Positions 44,851 to 53,054 of a DNA stretch of 64,000 bases are shown piece after piece. Origin of the DNA: Cognatundibacterium squillarum (GTDB lineage Bacteria; Pseudomonadota; Gammaproteobacteria; Burkholderiales; Burkholderiaceae_D). Position numbers and translations under genes: made by a program. Below the pieces are notes generated by a model. That model saw nothing but the letters and a program-made list of their open reading frames with translations, did no database searches and was not told the origin of the DNA. The stretch is taken from NCBI RefSeq assembly GCF_014652435.1, contig NZ_BMYU01000004.1, forward strand, positions 124,001 through 188,000, in the 5' to 3' direction. Every line of letters begins with the position of its first letter. Within the stretch, counting starts at the first letter, position 1.

Positions 44851-46062
44851 TCAGTAACTCCAGTCCAGCACGACACTGAGTACCCGCACCCGTTCCTGAC
44901 CTGCCGGCAGCGGCGATTGCAGCAAGCCGGGTTCTCCGGCATTCACCCGCACCTGATCCCATTGCGCTTTCAGCGCCATGCCGGGCCGTAAGTCCCAGCG
45001 CACACCCAGCGACAGCGTTTGCTGATCGTTACGTTTGCCCTGTAATAAAGCTTGCGCCGCTTTCTGTGCGCTGCCGCTGAGACGGTTTTCATCGAGATTG
45101 CTGATGCCGCGCAGGCTGGCGAAACTGATGTACGGTGTCCAGTCACCCACGCTGTAAGCGGCTGTCAGATACCATGCGCGCTGATCCGGCAGCACTTTTT
45201 TACGCAGATTGGTACGGGCAAATTCTCCCTGTATCAGCCACGGATGCTGCTCGTAACGAAAACCGGCATTGCTGTAATGCTGCCAGCCCAGCGCGCCGGT
45301 CTGGTAGTCGGCACCGGCTTGCGGATTTTGTGCTGTGATCAGATCTGCCACAGCCTGCGCTGCGGGTGCCTGATAATCGGTTTTTGCCACCAGCGTGGAA
45401 ATGCGGAACAGCCAGTTGTTATCCGACAGGCTGAGTGCCAGCGCTGCGTTCGGATGGTTTTCATAACGGTATAAAGGACGCGCCAGTTTTGCCCGCCCTG
45501 CATGGGCGGTCAGCCCGACTTGCCAGTCGCTGAGCGGACGGTTGTAGCGCAGCATCACGCCGTCCACATTCGCCGTTTCTCCGCCGAGGTTGTACAGTTC
45601 TACCGGTGGTCTTACCCACGGCTGCGCATAACCGACTGCCTGATTATCCGATGTCAGAAACAATGTGTTCTGAAACCGTCCCGCCTGCAGCGCCCAGCCC
45701 GGAGCCGGTGTCCATTGCAGCATACCCCACAGCCACTCAGCACTGACTTCATCACCACCATTGCGCCTTGCCAGCACATGCGCAACAACCGCCAGCGATG
45801 GTGTCAGTGCATAACGCGCCTGTGCACCGAGCCGGTTGTCCAGTCTGCCGCTCCACTGATCATGCAGGATATTGCGGTAAGAAACCGTCGGCCGGTAACC
45901 TGCCTGTGCCTGATCGGTGGCAGCCAGTCCCAGCGTGCCGTAAGCATTCAGTGTCAGCGGCGATTCCGATGTATCGTCCGGCTGCGATTGCGCCAGTGCG
46001 GGCAGATTCAGTGCACAAGCCAGCAGTATCAGTCCGCATTCTGAAAAAAACCGTAAGCGCAT
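44851..46062 (-). CDS. Outer-membrane beta-barrel, porin-like
   Basis: 403 residues. The signal peptide (MRLRFFSECGLILLACALNLPALA) is followed by many alternating beta strands with aromatic girdles (LNAYGTLGLAATD, WALQAGRFQNTLFL, GEFARTNLRKK, YLTAAYSVGDWTPYISFAS). The final residues VLSVVLDWSY end on an aromatic, as required for BAM insertion. It resembles 16-stranded porin-type proteins but lacks the usual gram-negative porin N-terminal pattern. Cotranscribed with the kinase (4 bases before) and the PstS-like gene (1 base after). Confidence 0.8.
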   Translation of the reverse strand: MRLRFFSECGLILLACALNLPALAQSQPDDTSESPLTLNAYGTLGLAATDQAQAGYRPTVSYRNILHDQWSGRLDNRLGAQARYALTPSLAVVAHVLARRNGGDEVSAEWLWGMLQWTPAPGWALQAGRFQNTLFLTSDNQAVGYAQPWVRPPVELYNLGGETANVDGVMLRYNRPLSDWQVGLTAHAGRAKLARPLYRYENHPNAALALSLSDNNWLFRISTLVAKTDYQAPAAQAVADLITAQNPQAGADYQTGALGWQHYSNAGFRYEQHPWLIQGEFARTNLRKKVLPDQRAWYLTAAYSVGDWTPYISFASLRGISNLDENRLSGSAQKAAQALLQGKRNDQQTLSLGVRWDLRPGMALKAQWDQVRVNAGEPGLLQSPLPAGQERVRVLSVVLDWSY

Positions 46063-46066
46063 GGTA

Positions 46067-48013
46067 TTAAGCCTCGCTGTCTGTATGTTGCGGCAAACTC
46101 AGAATCATTTTTGTACCCTGCCCCGGCTGGCTTTCTGCATGAATTTCGCCACCCAGCACGCCGCTGACCAGGTTGTACACCATGTGCAAACCCAGTCCGT
46201 TACTGCCCTGCCCGAAACGGGTGGTGAAGAAAGGATCAAAAATCCGGCCCAGATCACCGGCTGCGATGCCGTGTCCGTTATCAGCAATGATGATGCGTAC
46301 GCGGGCTGCAGCAGCAGATTGCGGACTGTCCTCGATATTTGCCGACACGGATAATTCCGGCGCACTGATTCCGCTTAAACCGTGTACCAGCGCATTGTCC
46401 ACCAGTTGCATCAGTACGCGGTATAAAGCCTGATACGCGCAGGTCAGCTGCAATCCGGTCGTAATATGAATATTCAGAATCACACCCATACTTTGCCAGC
46501 GCGGCTGCGTATCGCGCATGACCTGTTGCAGCAACGTATCCAGCATCATCAGACCGGGTTCGGCGGCACTGTCTTCGGTAGCAATCGCTTTAAAACTCTG
46601 TACCAGACTGGCGGCGCGTTCGATATTCTTCAGCAGCAGCTCACCTGCCTGCCGGTTATCGCTCAGATACTGTTGCAGCGCAGAGCGGCGCAGACCGGTA
46701 CTCACCTGCTGCTCAAAATCCTGCTGTTTATCCAGCATGGTGCTGGCAACCGTTAATGCGCTGCCCAGCGGCGTATTCAGTTCGTGTGCGACACCGGCCA
46801 CCATGCGCCCCAGTCCGGATAATTTTTCGGACTGAATCAGTTTTTCCTGCGTTTGCTGCAAGGTGGATAAAGTCGTGGCCAGCGTCAGATTTTTTTCTGC
46901 CAGCTCAGCAGTGCGCTCTTCCACACGCTGCTCCAGCGCGGTATTCAGTTCGCGCAAGCGGTTCTGGGTTTCACGCAGATCACAAATATCCATCGCCACC
47001 AGCGTGGTGTAACGCTCGCCATCCACCACAAACGATTCGGCATACAACATGAAAGGATGGCGTGTGCCATCGGCCAGAATCATATCGATTTCCTGCGGCG
47101 GCAAGGCATCATGCAGCGCCAGCGCCTGCATAAGGCGCTGTTTTTCCTGCATGCTGATATACGGCCGGTGCGTCATTTTGAAATCTTCCAGCGGCCCGAA
47201 GCAGCGTATCGCTGCCAGATTCCGGTCGATACGCATCAGCACGCCTTCGCTGCTGCGACGGAACAACGCCATCGGAATCGGTGCGGCATTCATGACCGCC
47301 GCAAATTTTTTATCGCGGGTTTCCACCGCGCTGACCATGTGATTAAACTGGTGTGACAAATGCGCAAGCTCGTCCCGCCCCTGCTCAGGAATACGCCGCG
47401 TGTAATCGCCGCCGACAATATCCTGCATTGCCTGAATGACAGGATCGAGCCGTGCCTGCAGGCGCTGTCCGAAATACATCAGCACCCATGCCGTCAGCAC
47501 CAGCCCCGCAATACTGACGGCCAGCGCGATATTCAGCATCTTTTGCAGCACCGCCGAAATATCGCCGGTTCCGATACCAAAGCGCACTTCGCCGACCTGA
47601 TTGCCACTCAGCAAAACCGGCTGTTTCACATGATAAATCCCGGCTGCAATTGCATGTCCGGCATCGGCACTGGGTTCAGGCAGCGCCTGTCCGCGCAAGC
47701 CGACCGATAACAGCACTTGCTGCTTTTCATCGCGGATCACGATGTAGCGTAAACCTTCTTCCGACTCGCTGATCAGTTCACTGAAGAAATCACTGAGTAC
47801 ATCAAAACGCCGTTCAAATGCATACGGCGCGACGCTCAGATTGACGGACTGGGAAATCGTTTTGGCCGAGGTTTTCAGCGCCCGTTCCGCGCTTTCACGC
47901 AGCACTTCGGTGACGACCAGATAAAACAGCAGCAGCAGCACGGTCTGCAACAGCATCCCTGCCAGTAACAGCTTTCCTTTCAGACTGTGTCTCAGTGAAG
48001 CATGCTTCATCAT
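46067..48013 (-). CDS. Sensor histidine kinase with HAMP and PAS domains
   Basis: 648 residues. Membrane helices at ~13-36 and ~158-182 enclose a periplasmic domain of about 120 residues. Then come HAMP (~185-235), a PAS-like region (~235-345), a coiled coil (~350-395) and HisKA with H410 in VAGVAHELNTPLG. The HATPase domain keeps its N box QLVDNALVHG, the G1 box IIADNGHGI and QGSNGLGLHMV. It should autophosphorylate in response to a periplasmic or membrane signal. No response regulator is next to it. It is first in an operon with an outer-membrane barrel and a PstS-like protein. Divergent from the Tat-exported hydrolase. Confidence 0.92.
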   Translation of the reverse strand: MMKHASLRHSLKGKLLLAGMLLQTVLLLLFYLVVTEVLRESAERALKTSAKTISQSVNLSVAPYAFERRFDVLSDFFSELISESEEGLRYIVIRDEKQQVLLSVGLRGQALPEPSADAGHAIAAGIYHVKQPVLLSGNQVGEVRFGIGTGDISAVLQKMLNIALAVSIAGLVLTAWVLMYFGQRLQARLDPVIQAMQDIVGGDYTRRIPEQGRDELAHLSHQFNHMVSAVETRDKKFAAVMNAAPIPMALFRRSSEGVLMRIDRNLAAIRCFGPLEDFKMTHRPYISMQEKQRLMQALALHDALPPQEIDMILADGTRHPFMLYAESFVVDGERYTTLVAMDICDLRETQNRLRELNTALEQRVEERTAELAEKNLTLATTLSTLQQTQEKLIQSEKLSGLGRMVAGVAHELNTPLGSALTVASTMLDKQQDFEQQVSTGLRRSALQQYLSDNRQAGELLLKNIERAASLVQSFKAIATEDSAAEPGLMMLDTLLQQVMRDTQPRWQSMGVILNIHITTGLQLTCAYQALYRVLMQLVDNALVHGLSGISAPELSVSANIEDSPQSAAAARVRIIIADNGHGIAAGDLGRIFDPFFTTRFGQGSNGLGLHMVYNLVSGVLGGEIHAESQPGQGTKMILSLPQHTDSEA

Positions 48014-48188
48014 GGCCCTGTGGCGGAGGTTCCGGCCGGTTCGGAGGAAAAATGCTAAGCTGCCGGTGCTTCTGAGTGTAATCGAAAATCACAGTGCTTC
48101 CGCGCAAACCGCTGGCAAATCTGCTCATCGATAGCGTAATTAAACTGTTGATTGCGTTTTTTTCCACAACTTTCATCAGGAAACACGC

Positions 48189-49079
48189 ATGAACCCGACA
48201 CAAGACCAGCAAGATCTATTCAGTCTGATTCAGCACGATGGCAGCGATAACAGCATCAGCCGCCGCCGTTTTTTACATACCGCACTGGGCGCAGGCTTTG
48301 CCGCCGCAGCCTTGCCGGTATGCGCACAAACCATGATCACCACACCGGATACCGGCCTCGTCACCGGCCAGTTTTCCGTTGATGTGCAGGGACAAGCCGT
48401 GCCGGTGTATCTGGCAAAACCTGCCAAAGGCAGCAATTTTCCGGTGATTCTGGTGACATCCGAAATTTTCGGCGTACACGCCCATATCGCCGATGTCGCG
48501 CGCCGTTTTGCGCAAGCCGGTTATCTGGCTGTCGCACCGGATTTATTCGTGCGTCAGGGTAATCCGGCGGCCTATCCGACCATTGCCGAACTGATCAGTC
48601 AGGTCATCAACAAAGTACCGGACCAGCAAGTGATGCAGGATCTGGATGCGGTGCTGGCGTGGGCGAAAACGCAGGGCGGCGACATCAGCCGCGCGGCGAT
48701 TACCGGCTTTTGCTGGGGTGGCCGCATCACCTGGCTGTATGCCGCGCATAATCCGTCTATCCGCGCCGGTGTCGCATGGTACGGCCGCCTCACCGGCAAC
48801 CAGTCTGCGCTGAATCCTCAGCATCCTGTGGATATTGCCGCCGGCCTGCGCGTACCGGTGCTGGGCTTATACGGTGCCAAAGATACCGGCATCCCGCTGA
48901 GCAGCGTGGAAGCGATGCAGAAAGCGCTGGCGCAGGGCAAGAGCCAGTCCGCCTTCCATGTCTATCCGGATTCCGGCCATGCTTTCCACGCCGACTACCG
49001 CCCGAGCTACGTGGAAGCCGATGCACGCGACGGCTGGCAGCGCTGCCTGCAATGGCTGCGCGATCATCAGGCAATCTGA
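48189..49079 (+). CDS. Tat-exported dienelactone-hydrolase-family protein
   Basis: 296 residues. The N-terminus has a twin-arginine signal (SRRRFLHTALGAGFAAAALPVCA) after about 24 residues. The hydrolase has VTSEIFGVHAHIADVARRFA, the Cys nucleophile in ITGFCWGGRITWL, the acid residue in LYGAKDTGIP and the catalytic His in PDSGHAFHADYRPSY. Most dienelactone hydrolases are cytoplasmic, so export is unusual and points to a periplasmic substrate. A long palindromic hairpin follows its stop. Confidence 0.88.
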   Translation: MNPTQDQQDLFSLIQHDGSDNSISRRRFLHTALGAGFAAAALPVCAQTMITTPDTGLVTGQFSVDVQGQAVPVYLAKPAKGSNFPVILVTSEIFGVHAHIADVARRFAQAGYLAVAPDLFVRQGNPAAYPTIAELISQVINKVPDQQVMQDLDAVLAWAKTQGGDISRAAITGFCWGGRITWLYAAHNPSIRAGVAWYGRLTGNQSALNPQHPVDIAAGLRVPVLGLYGAKDTGIPLSSVEAMQKALAQGKSQSAFHVYPDSGHAFHADYRPSYVEADARDGWQRCLQWLRDHQAI

Positions 49080-49103
49080 AACGAAACTTTTGCCAAGGTT
49101 TTG

Positions 49104-49135
49104 CAGCGGCCGCAATTGCACAATGGCGGCCGCTG
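49104..49135 (+). terminator. Long palindromic hairpin between the hydrolase and ZIP genes
   Basis: CAGCGGCCGC and GCGGCCGCTG enclose a second dyad ATTG-CA-CAAT, giving a nearly continuous 15-pair stem with one mismatch. It is followed by TGCTTTAATC, only a weak T-run. It may terminate the hydrolase mRNA or act in the ZIP leader. Confidence 0.6.
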
Positions 49136-49145
49136 TGCTTTAATC

Positions 49146-49160
49146 TGCAACTTGGTTGCA
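49146..49160. promoter_or_regulatory. Palindrome in the ZIP leader
   Basis: TGCAACTTGGTTGCA is a perfect inverted repeat (6-bp arms, 3-base centre), a few bases before the ribosome-binding site of the ZIP gene. A metal-responsive regulator site is possible but unproven. Confidence 0.4.
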
Positions 49161-49177
49161 ATTTCAAAGGCTACAAA

Positions 49178-49945
49178 ATTTCATCCCCATTATTCTCCAT
49201 CATCCTGACCACCACACTGGCCGGGCTGATCAGCATCACCGCCGCCGCCATTTTTTCGTATGCTGTTTTGTCCCGCATGGTCGATCGTCTGGTCAGCCTG
49301 TCGGTCGGCATTATGCTGTCCACATCGCTGCTGCACGCCTTACCGGAAGCATTTGAATCCGGGGCGGACCCGCGCAAACTGTTTATTTGTCTGCTTGGCG
49401 GCTTGCTGGCTTTTTTCCTGCTGGAAAAAGCGGCGATTCTGCGTCACTCGCATCACCATGAAGGCGATGGCCATCATCATGAACATGGTCACGATGCGCA
49501 CGAAGCCGGTAAGTCGGGCTGGATGATCTTAGTCGGCAACGGCATGCACAACCTGACCGACGGCATTCTGATCGCCGCCGCGTTTCTGGCCAATCCGCAT
49601 CTGGGGATCGTCACTGCCTTTGCGATCATCGCACATGAAATCCCGCAGGAAATCGGTGACTTCATCGTGCTGCTAAACGCCGGTTTCAGCAAAACCCGCG
49701 CTTATCTGTACAACCTGATCAGCAGCCTGATGGGCGTGGTCGGCGGCGTAACCGGTTATCTGATGCTGGAAAAAGCCGGTTCGCTGATTCCGTACGTGAT
49801 GGTGCTGGCGTCGTCCGGCTTCATCTATATCGCCGTCAGCGACCTGATGCCGCAAATGCAGCGCCGCACCACCCTGCGTGAATCCATCCCGCAAGTCATC
49901 CTGATCGCCGCCGGTATCGGACTGGTGTTACTGGTCACCCACTGA
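49178..49945 (+). CDS. ZIP-family metal transporter, apparent ATT start
   Basis: 255 residues. Membrane segments, a histidine-rich cytoplasmic loop (HSHHHEGDGHHHEHGHDAHE) and the core motifs GNGMHNLTDGILIAAAF and FAIIAHEIPQEIGDFIVLL identify a ZIP divalent metal (zinc or iron) importer. The first in-frame ATG (49277) would remove transmembrane helix 1 (SIILTTTLAGLISITAAAIF). The only codon with a ribosome-binding site is ATT at 49178, with AAAGG 7 bases upstream. Other near-cognate codons in frame (CTG at 49145) lack this signal. The frame is open far upstream but overlaps the hydrolase gene in another phase. Confidence 0.85.
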   Translation: MSSPLFSIILTTTLAGLISITAAAIFSYAVLSRMVDRLVSLSVGIMLSTSLLHALPEAFESGADPRKLFICLLGGLLAFFLLEKAAILRHSHHHEGDGHHHEHGHDAHEAGKSGWMILVGNGMHNLTDGILIAAAFLANPHLGIVTAFAIIAHEIPQEIGDFIVLLNAGFSKTRAYLYNLISSLMGVVGGVTGYLMLEKAGSLIPYVMVLASSGFIYIAVSDLMPQMQRRTTLRESIPQVILIAAGIGLVLLVTH

Positions 49946-50005
49946 TTTTTCCGGTCTGCTTTCCCCCTGCTTCCCCGCACTGAACAGCGCCGCCTGACCC
50001 GCAGC

Positions 50006-50091
50006 GCTGTGCAGAACTCCGCACTGATCATTTCCGGACAACCAGACTTTCTGCCGACAACCGCCGGATGGCTGTGCTGAAAGCTGCATTT
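50006..50091 (+). repeat. Interspersed intergenic repeat, copy 4 (left of HNH gene)
   Basis: It carries the full family: CTGTGCAGAACTCCGCA, ACTTTCTGCCGACAACC, GCCGGATGGCTGTGCTGAAA and GCTGCATTT. Its right 51 bases (50041-50091) match copy 5 at 47 positions, in the same orientation. Confidence 0.85.
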
Positions 50092-50115
50092 GTGTTATTT
50101 TCAGCCTTTAATCAT

Positions 50116-50895
50116 TTAGTAAGTCGAATCATTTGCTACGCCATCATTAATCGCAATTCCTGTTTCACATCCATCTAAATTGCACCCGTAAAACTTATTC
50201 CACCCCTTACCCCAATCAGTTGAAATCCGCAATTCATCTTCATTGCCATCAAGAAAAATACTTTTAAATCGCATCTTGATCTTTTCAACCACAACAAGCT
50301 TTGGTGGCACGACTCTTAGCACAAGTTGAACGTCGCCAAGGGCGCTTCTAACGGTAATACTACAGCCTTTGACTTCAACATCCCACGACTCAGAAATAAC
50401 TGAAAATTGATTTTCATTAATACGTAATATCTCACGCCCAGATTCATCATTAAAAACGCCAGATAGGAGAAAAGGCATGCCGTGCTGAATGGGTCGCGCT
50501 ATAGACAGAATTGGCTCATTATTAATCGCTATTAAGTTACGGCAATTTTTAAAAGTAACGCCTGCGAACACTATTGATAATTCTTCATAACCTATATCAA
50601 AAATCTCGCTTGCAAAACCATCTGATAAGCATTTCGGCGATGCATTTGCTCTCACAACTGTTTCAACGGAAAGTGTTCCACGTGCCCTTTTCTGATTGCA
50701 TTGCATGCAAAGTAAAGTCATTCCTGATGGATTGTGCTCAGTCGCATCTTTGAAATCCGGAGAAAAATGCTCGATGTCATAAAATGCCTTTCCACATATG
50801 ACACATCCAAATCCACACCGCTGCCTTACTTCTCTAGCAATGTCAGCCGGAACATATCTTGGCAATCCAAATCGATTTACCTTACCTTTTTTCAA
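50116..50895 (-). CDS. HNH-like endonuclease-domain protein, AT-rich
   Basis: 259 residues from a TTG start with AAAGGA upstream. The N-terminal ~85 residues hold a zinc/HNH-like site: CGFGCVICGKAFYDIEHFSPDF (CxxC and the first His in DIEH), then NPSGMTLLCMQCNQKRARG (CxxC). The usual third His in CxxCH is Asn here (CMQCN), so it is an HNN variant and activity needs testing. The C-terminal 170 residues are beta-rich with no recognised domain. It is visibly more AT-rich than its neighbours and lies between two direct copies of the interspersed repeat, which suggests horizontal transfer. Its role (defence, mobile or other nuclease) is unknown. Confidence 0.7.
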   Translation of the reverse strand: MKKGKVNRFGLPRYVPADIAREVRQRCGFGCVICGKAFYDIEHFSPDFKDATEHNPSGMTLLCMQCNQKRARGTLSVETVVRANASPKCLSDGFASEIFDIGYEELSIVFAGVTFKNCRNLIAINNEPILSIARPIQHGMPFLLSGVFNDESGREILRINENQFSVISESWDVEVKGCSITVRSALGDVQLVLRVVPPKLVVVEKIKMRFKSIFLDGNEDELRISTDWGKGWNKFYGCNLDGCETGIAINDGVANDSTY

Positions 50896-50981
50896 AGTTA
50901 GTCCTTTAAAAAATGTGGGGAAACTAAAAACGTAGAATACAACATTGAAATTATGTAGATTTCAAAAAAATTAATTCTCAT

Positions 50982-51035
50982 ATAACCAGACTTTCTGCCG
51001 ACGACCGCCGGATGGCTGTGCTGAAGTCCGCATTT
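50982..51035 (+). repeat. Interspersed intergenic repeat, copy 5 (right of HNH gene, truncated)
   Basis: It starts at ATAACCAGACTTTCTGCCGA and ends TGCTGAAGTCCGCATTT. The left half found in copies 3 and 4 is missing, and AT-rich sequence from the HNH side joins directly. Confidence 0.85.
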
Positions 51036-51111
51036 GGGGCAAAAACGGGGGGTTCGGGCATTAAAAGACGACGGAAAGACAACTGAAACGCTGTGGCTTG
51101 GCTGATAAACA

Positions 51112-51137
51112 AACAGCCGGTACGCAGACCGGCTGTT
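51112..51137 (-). terminator. Terminator of the sulfurtransferase gene
   Basis: A perfect 10-bp stem AACAGCCGGT / ACCGGCTGTT with a 6-nt loop and minus-strand TGTTTATC after it lies 24 bases after the stop. Confidence 0.75.
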
Positions 51138-51160
51138 GTTGCGGGCAATGCAGATACGGT

Positions 51161-52003
51161 TCAGATCGCGACCGGGCGGGACGGGTCGGCGCACCATTCG
51201 CTCCATGAGCCGGGATACAGCGCCGCGCCGGGCAGGCCGGCATGTTCCAGCGCCAGCAGGTTGTGGCAGGCGGTGACGCCGGAGCCGCATTGCATCACGG
51301 CGGAAGTAATGGCTGGCAGAATCGCCTGCCATTCGGCACGTAATTGCTCGGCAGGTTTAAAGCTGCCATCGGCTTGCAGATTGTCTTTGAAGAAGCGGTT
51401 AATCGCGCCCGGAATATGGCCGCCGACCGGATCGATGGTTTCGTTCTGACCACGGAAGCGGTCCGGCGCGCGCGCATCTACTACCTGCAGCGCACCTGTC
51501 GTCAGATTGGCAACCAGAAAACCGACATCAACCTGCGCCGTCAGCGCAGGTTTCAGATTCAGCGTACCTGCAGCAGCGACCGGCACATCGGTGGTCAGCG
51601 GCAAACCTGCGTTTTGCCACGCAGCCAGTCCGCCGTCCAGTACCGCAACGGCAGCGTGTCCCACCCAGCGCAGCATCCACCACAAACGCGCCGCAAACAT
51701 GCCGCCGTGCGCATCATACGCAATCACTTGGGTCTGATCGGAAATGCCGAGCGCGCGCATGGTCTGAATAAATTGTTCTTTGGATGGCAGCGGATGACGG
51801 CCGCGAAATACAGGCCCGTCTTTCGGTGCGGATAACTGGGTGTCGATATCCACAAACAATGCACCCGGCAAATGGCCCTGCGCATAAGCATCAGCCCCTG
51901 CACGCGGATTCAGTAATTCGTGGCGGCAATCCAGCAAAACAAACGGCGTAGCGCTGCTGCGCAGCGTCTGTAATTGCGTAACGGAAATCAGGGTGGAAAA
52001 CAT
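51161..52003 (-). CDS. Two-domain thiosulfate/3-mercaptopyruvate sulfurtransferase
   Basis: 280 residues with two rhodanese domains. The N-terminal inactive one has LLDCRHELLNPRAGADAYAQGHLPGA; the C-terminal one has VVDARAPDRFRGQNETIDPVGGHIPGAIN and the catalytic loop MQCGSGVTACHNLLALEHAG with its Cys. CGSG[V/T]TA loops fit mercaptopyruvate sulfurtransferase (SseA-like) better than thiosulfate rhodanese (CRxGxR/T). It transfers sulfur from 3-mercaptopyruvate to thiols or cyanide. A single gene with its own terminator. Confidence 0.9.
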   Translation of the reverse strand: MFSTLISVTQLQTLRSSATPFVLLDCRHELLNPRAGADAYAQGHLPGALFVDIDTQLSAPKDGPVFRGRHPLPSKEQFIQTMRALGISDQTQVIAYDAHGGMFAARLWWMLRWVGHAAVAVLDGGLAAWQNAGLPLTTDVPVAAAGTLNLKPALTAQVDVGFLVANLTTGALQVVDARAPDRFRGQNETIDPVGGHIPGAINRFFKDNLQADGSFKPAEQLRAEWQAILPAITSAVMQCGSGVTACHNLLALEHAGLPGAALYPGSWSEWCADPSRPVAI

Positions 52004-52100
52004 GCGGGCTCCTTCAGGTTAACAGGGCTGGAATGTGGCAATGAAATCCGTTTCAGCGGACTGTTATCAGCTTAACACAGAGTATTTACGGATCAGTGCG

Positions 52101-52991
52101 TCAGCGCCGTGCCGCCTGTTGCTGGCGGTAATTGTAAAAGCTGGCCAGCGAACCACTGCCCAGTATCACCAGTATGCCTATCCAGCTGAGGCCGCTGAGC
52201 GGATCGTTCCAGATCAGTAAATCCCAGATACTGGAAAACACGATGCCCAGATATTGCAGATTCGCAACCAGCAAAGTATTGCCGAGACGGTAAGCACGGG
52301 TCATCGCCATTTGCGCCGCCACGGCTGTCACGCCGATTGCCAGCAGCAATACCGATCCGCGTAAGTCATGGCTGTGCCAGCTGATCTGATCCGGATGACC
52401 GGGCAACAGCCATGTTCCTGCCATACCAGCCACTGCACAGGTCAGACAAAAATAGAACACGACGCGGTATTCCGGTTCGCCGCGCAAACCCATATCCCGC
52501 ACCTGCATATACGCGAGTGCAGCCAGCACACCGGAAATCAGCGCCAGCACACCGCCAACCCACTGGCTGGCGTGAATGCTGGGCTGCAGCAGCAGAATCA
52601 CACCGGCAAAGCCCATCAGGATCGCCAGCACCAGTCGCCAGTCCGGCAGATTACGGCCTTTGCGCAAAGACGCGGTGAATAACATCGCCGCAATCCACAG
52701 TGGCGACATTGCATTCAGTGTGACGGCCATTGCCAGCGGTAACTGGCCAATCGCAAAAAACCATAGCCACAATGCCGCTACACCAACCAGGCCGCGCCAG
52801 AAATGCGATGCGCCCATCGTGGTGCGCAGCGTGCCGCCGTGCAGACGCAGCAGACTGCCGAGTATCAGCATGCCGATCAGGCCGCGATAACAGACAATTT
52901 CAGAGGTGGAATATTGCGCAGACGCCAGCTTGACGCACACACTCATCACAGAAAATAACAGGCTGGCGACCAGCATCCACAGCGACTGCAT
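52101..52991 (-). CDS. EamA/DMT-family drug-metabolite transporter
   Basis: 296 residues and about ten membrane helices in two EamA repeats: MLVASLLFSVMSVCVKLAS with YRGLIGMLILG in the first half, and LLLAIGVTAVAAQMAMTRAYRLGNTLLVANLQYLGIVFSSIWDLLIWND in the second. DMT-family proteins mostly export metabolites such as amino acids or S-adenosylmethionine. No substrate clue is available from its neighbours. It is downstream of the Rieske gene but separated by a strong terminator. Confidence 0.88.
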   Translation of the reverse strand: MQSLWMLVASLLFSVMSVCVKLASAQYSTSEIVCYRGLIGMLILGSLLRLHGGTLRTTMGASHFWRGLVGVAALWLWFFAIGQLPLAMAVTLNAMSPLWIAAMLFTASLRKGRNLPDWRLVLAILMGFAGVILLLQPSIHASQWVGGVLALISGVLAALAYMQVRDMGLRGEPEYRVVFYFCLTCAVAGMAGTWLLPGHPDQISWHSHDLRGSVLLLAIGVTAVAAQMAMTRAYRLGNTLLVANLQYLGIVFSSIWDLLIWNDPLSGLSWIGILVILGSGSLASFYNYRQQQAARR

Positions 52992-53012
52992 AACTTGCTT
53001 TCTTCCAATAAC

Positions 53013-53035
53013 AAAGGGAGGCCTGGCCTCCCTTT
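53013..53035 (-). terminator. Terminator of the Rieske oxygenase gene
   Basis: A perfect 11-bp stem AAAGGGAGGCC / GGCCTCCCTTT with a minimal loop lies 20 bases after the Rieske stop, between that gene and the EamA gene. Confidence 0.75.
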
Positions 53036-53054
53036 ATTGTGTAACGGTTGTATT

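Noticed and set aside
49178..49945. ZIP gene as a broken pseudogene because it lacks an early ATG
   Set aside because: The frame is intact with all ZIP motifs, and ATT has a well-placed ribosome-binding site, so a rare start is a better explanation.
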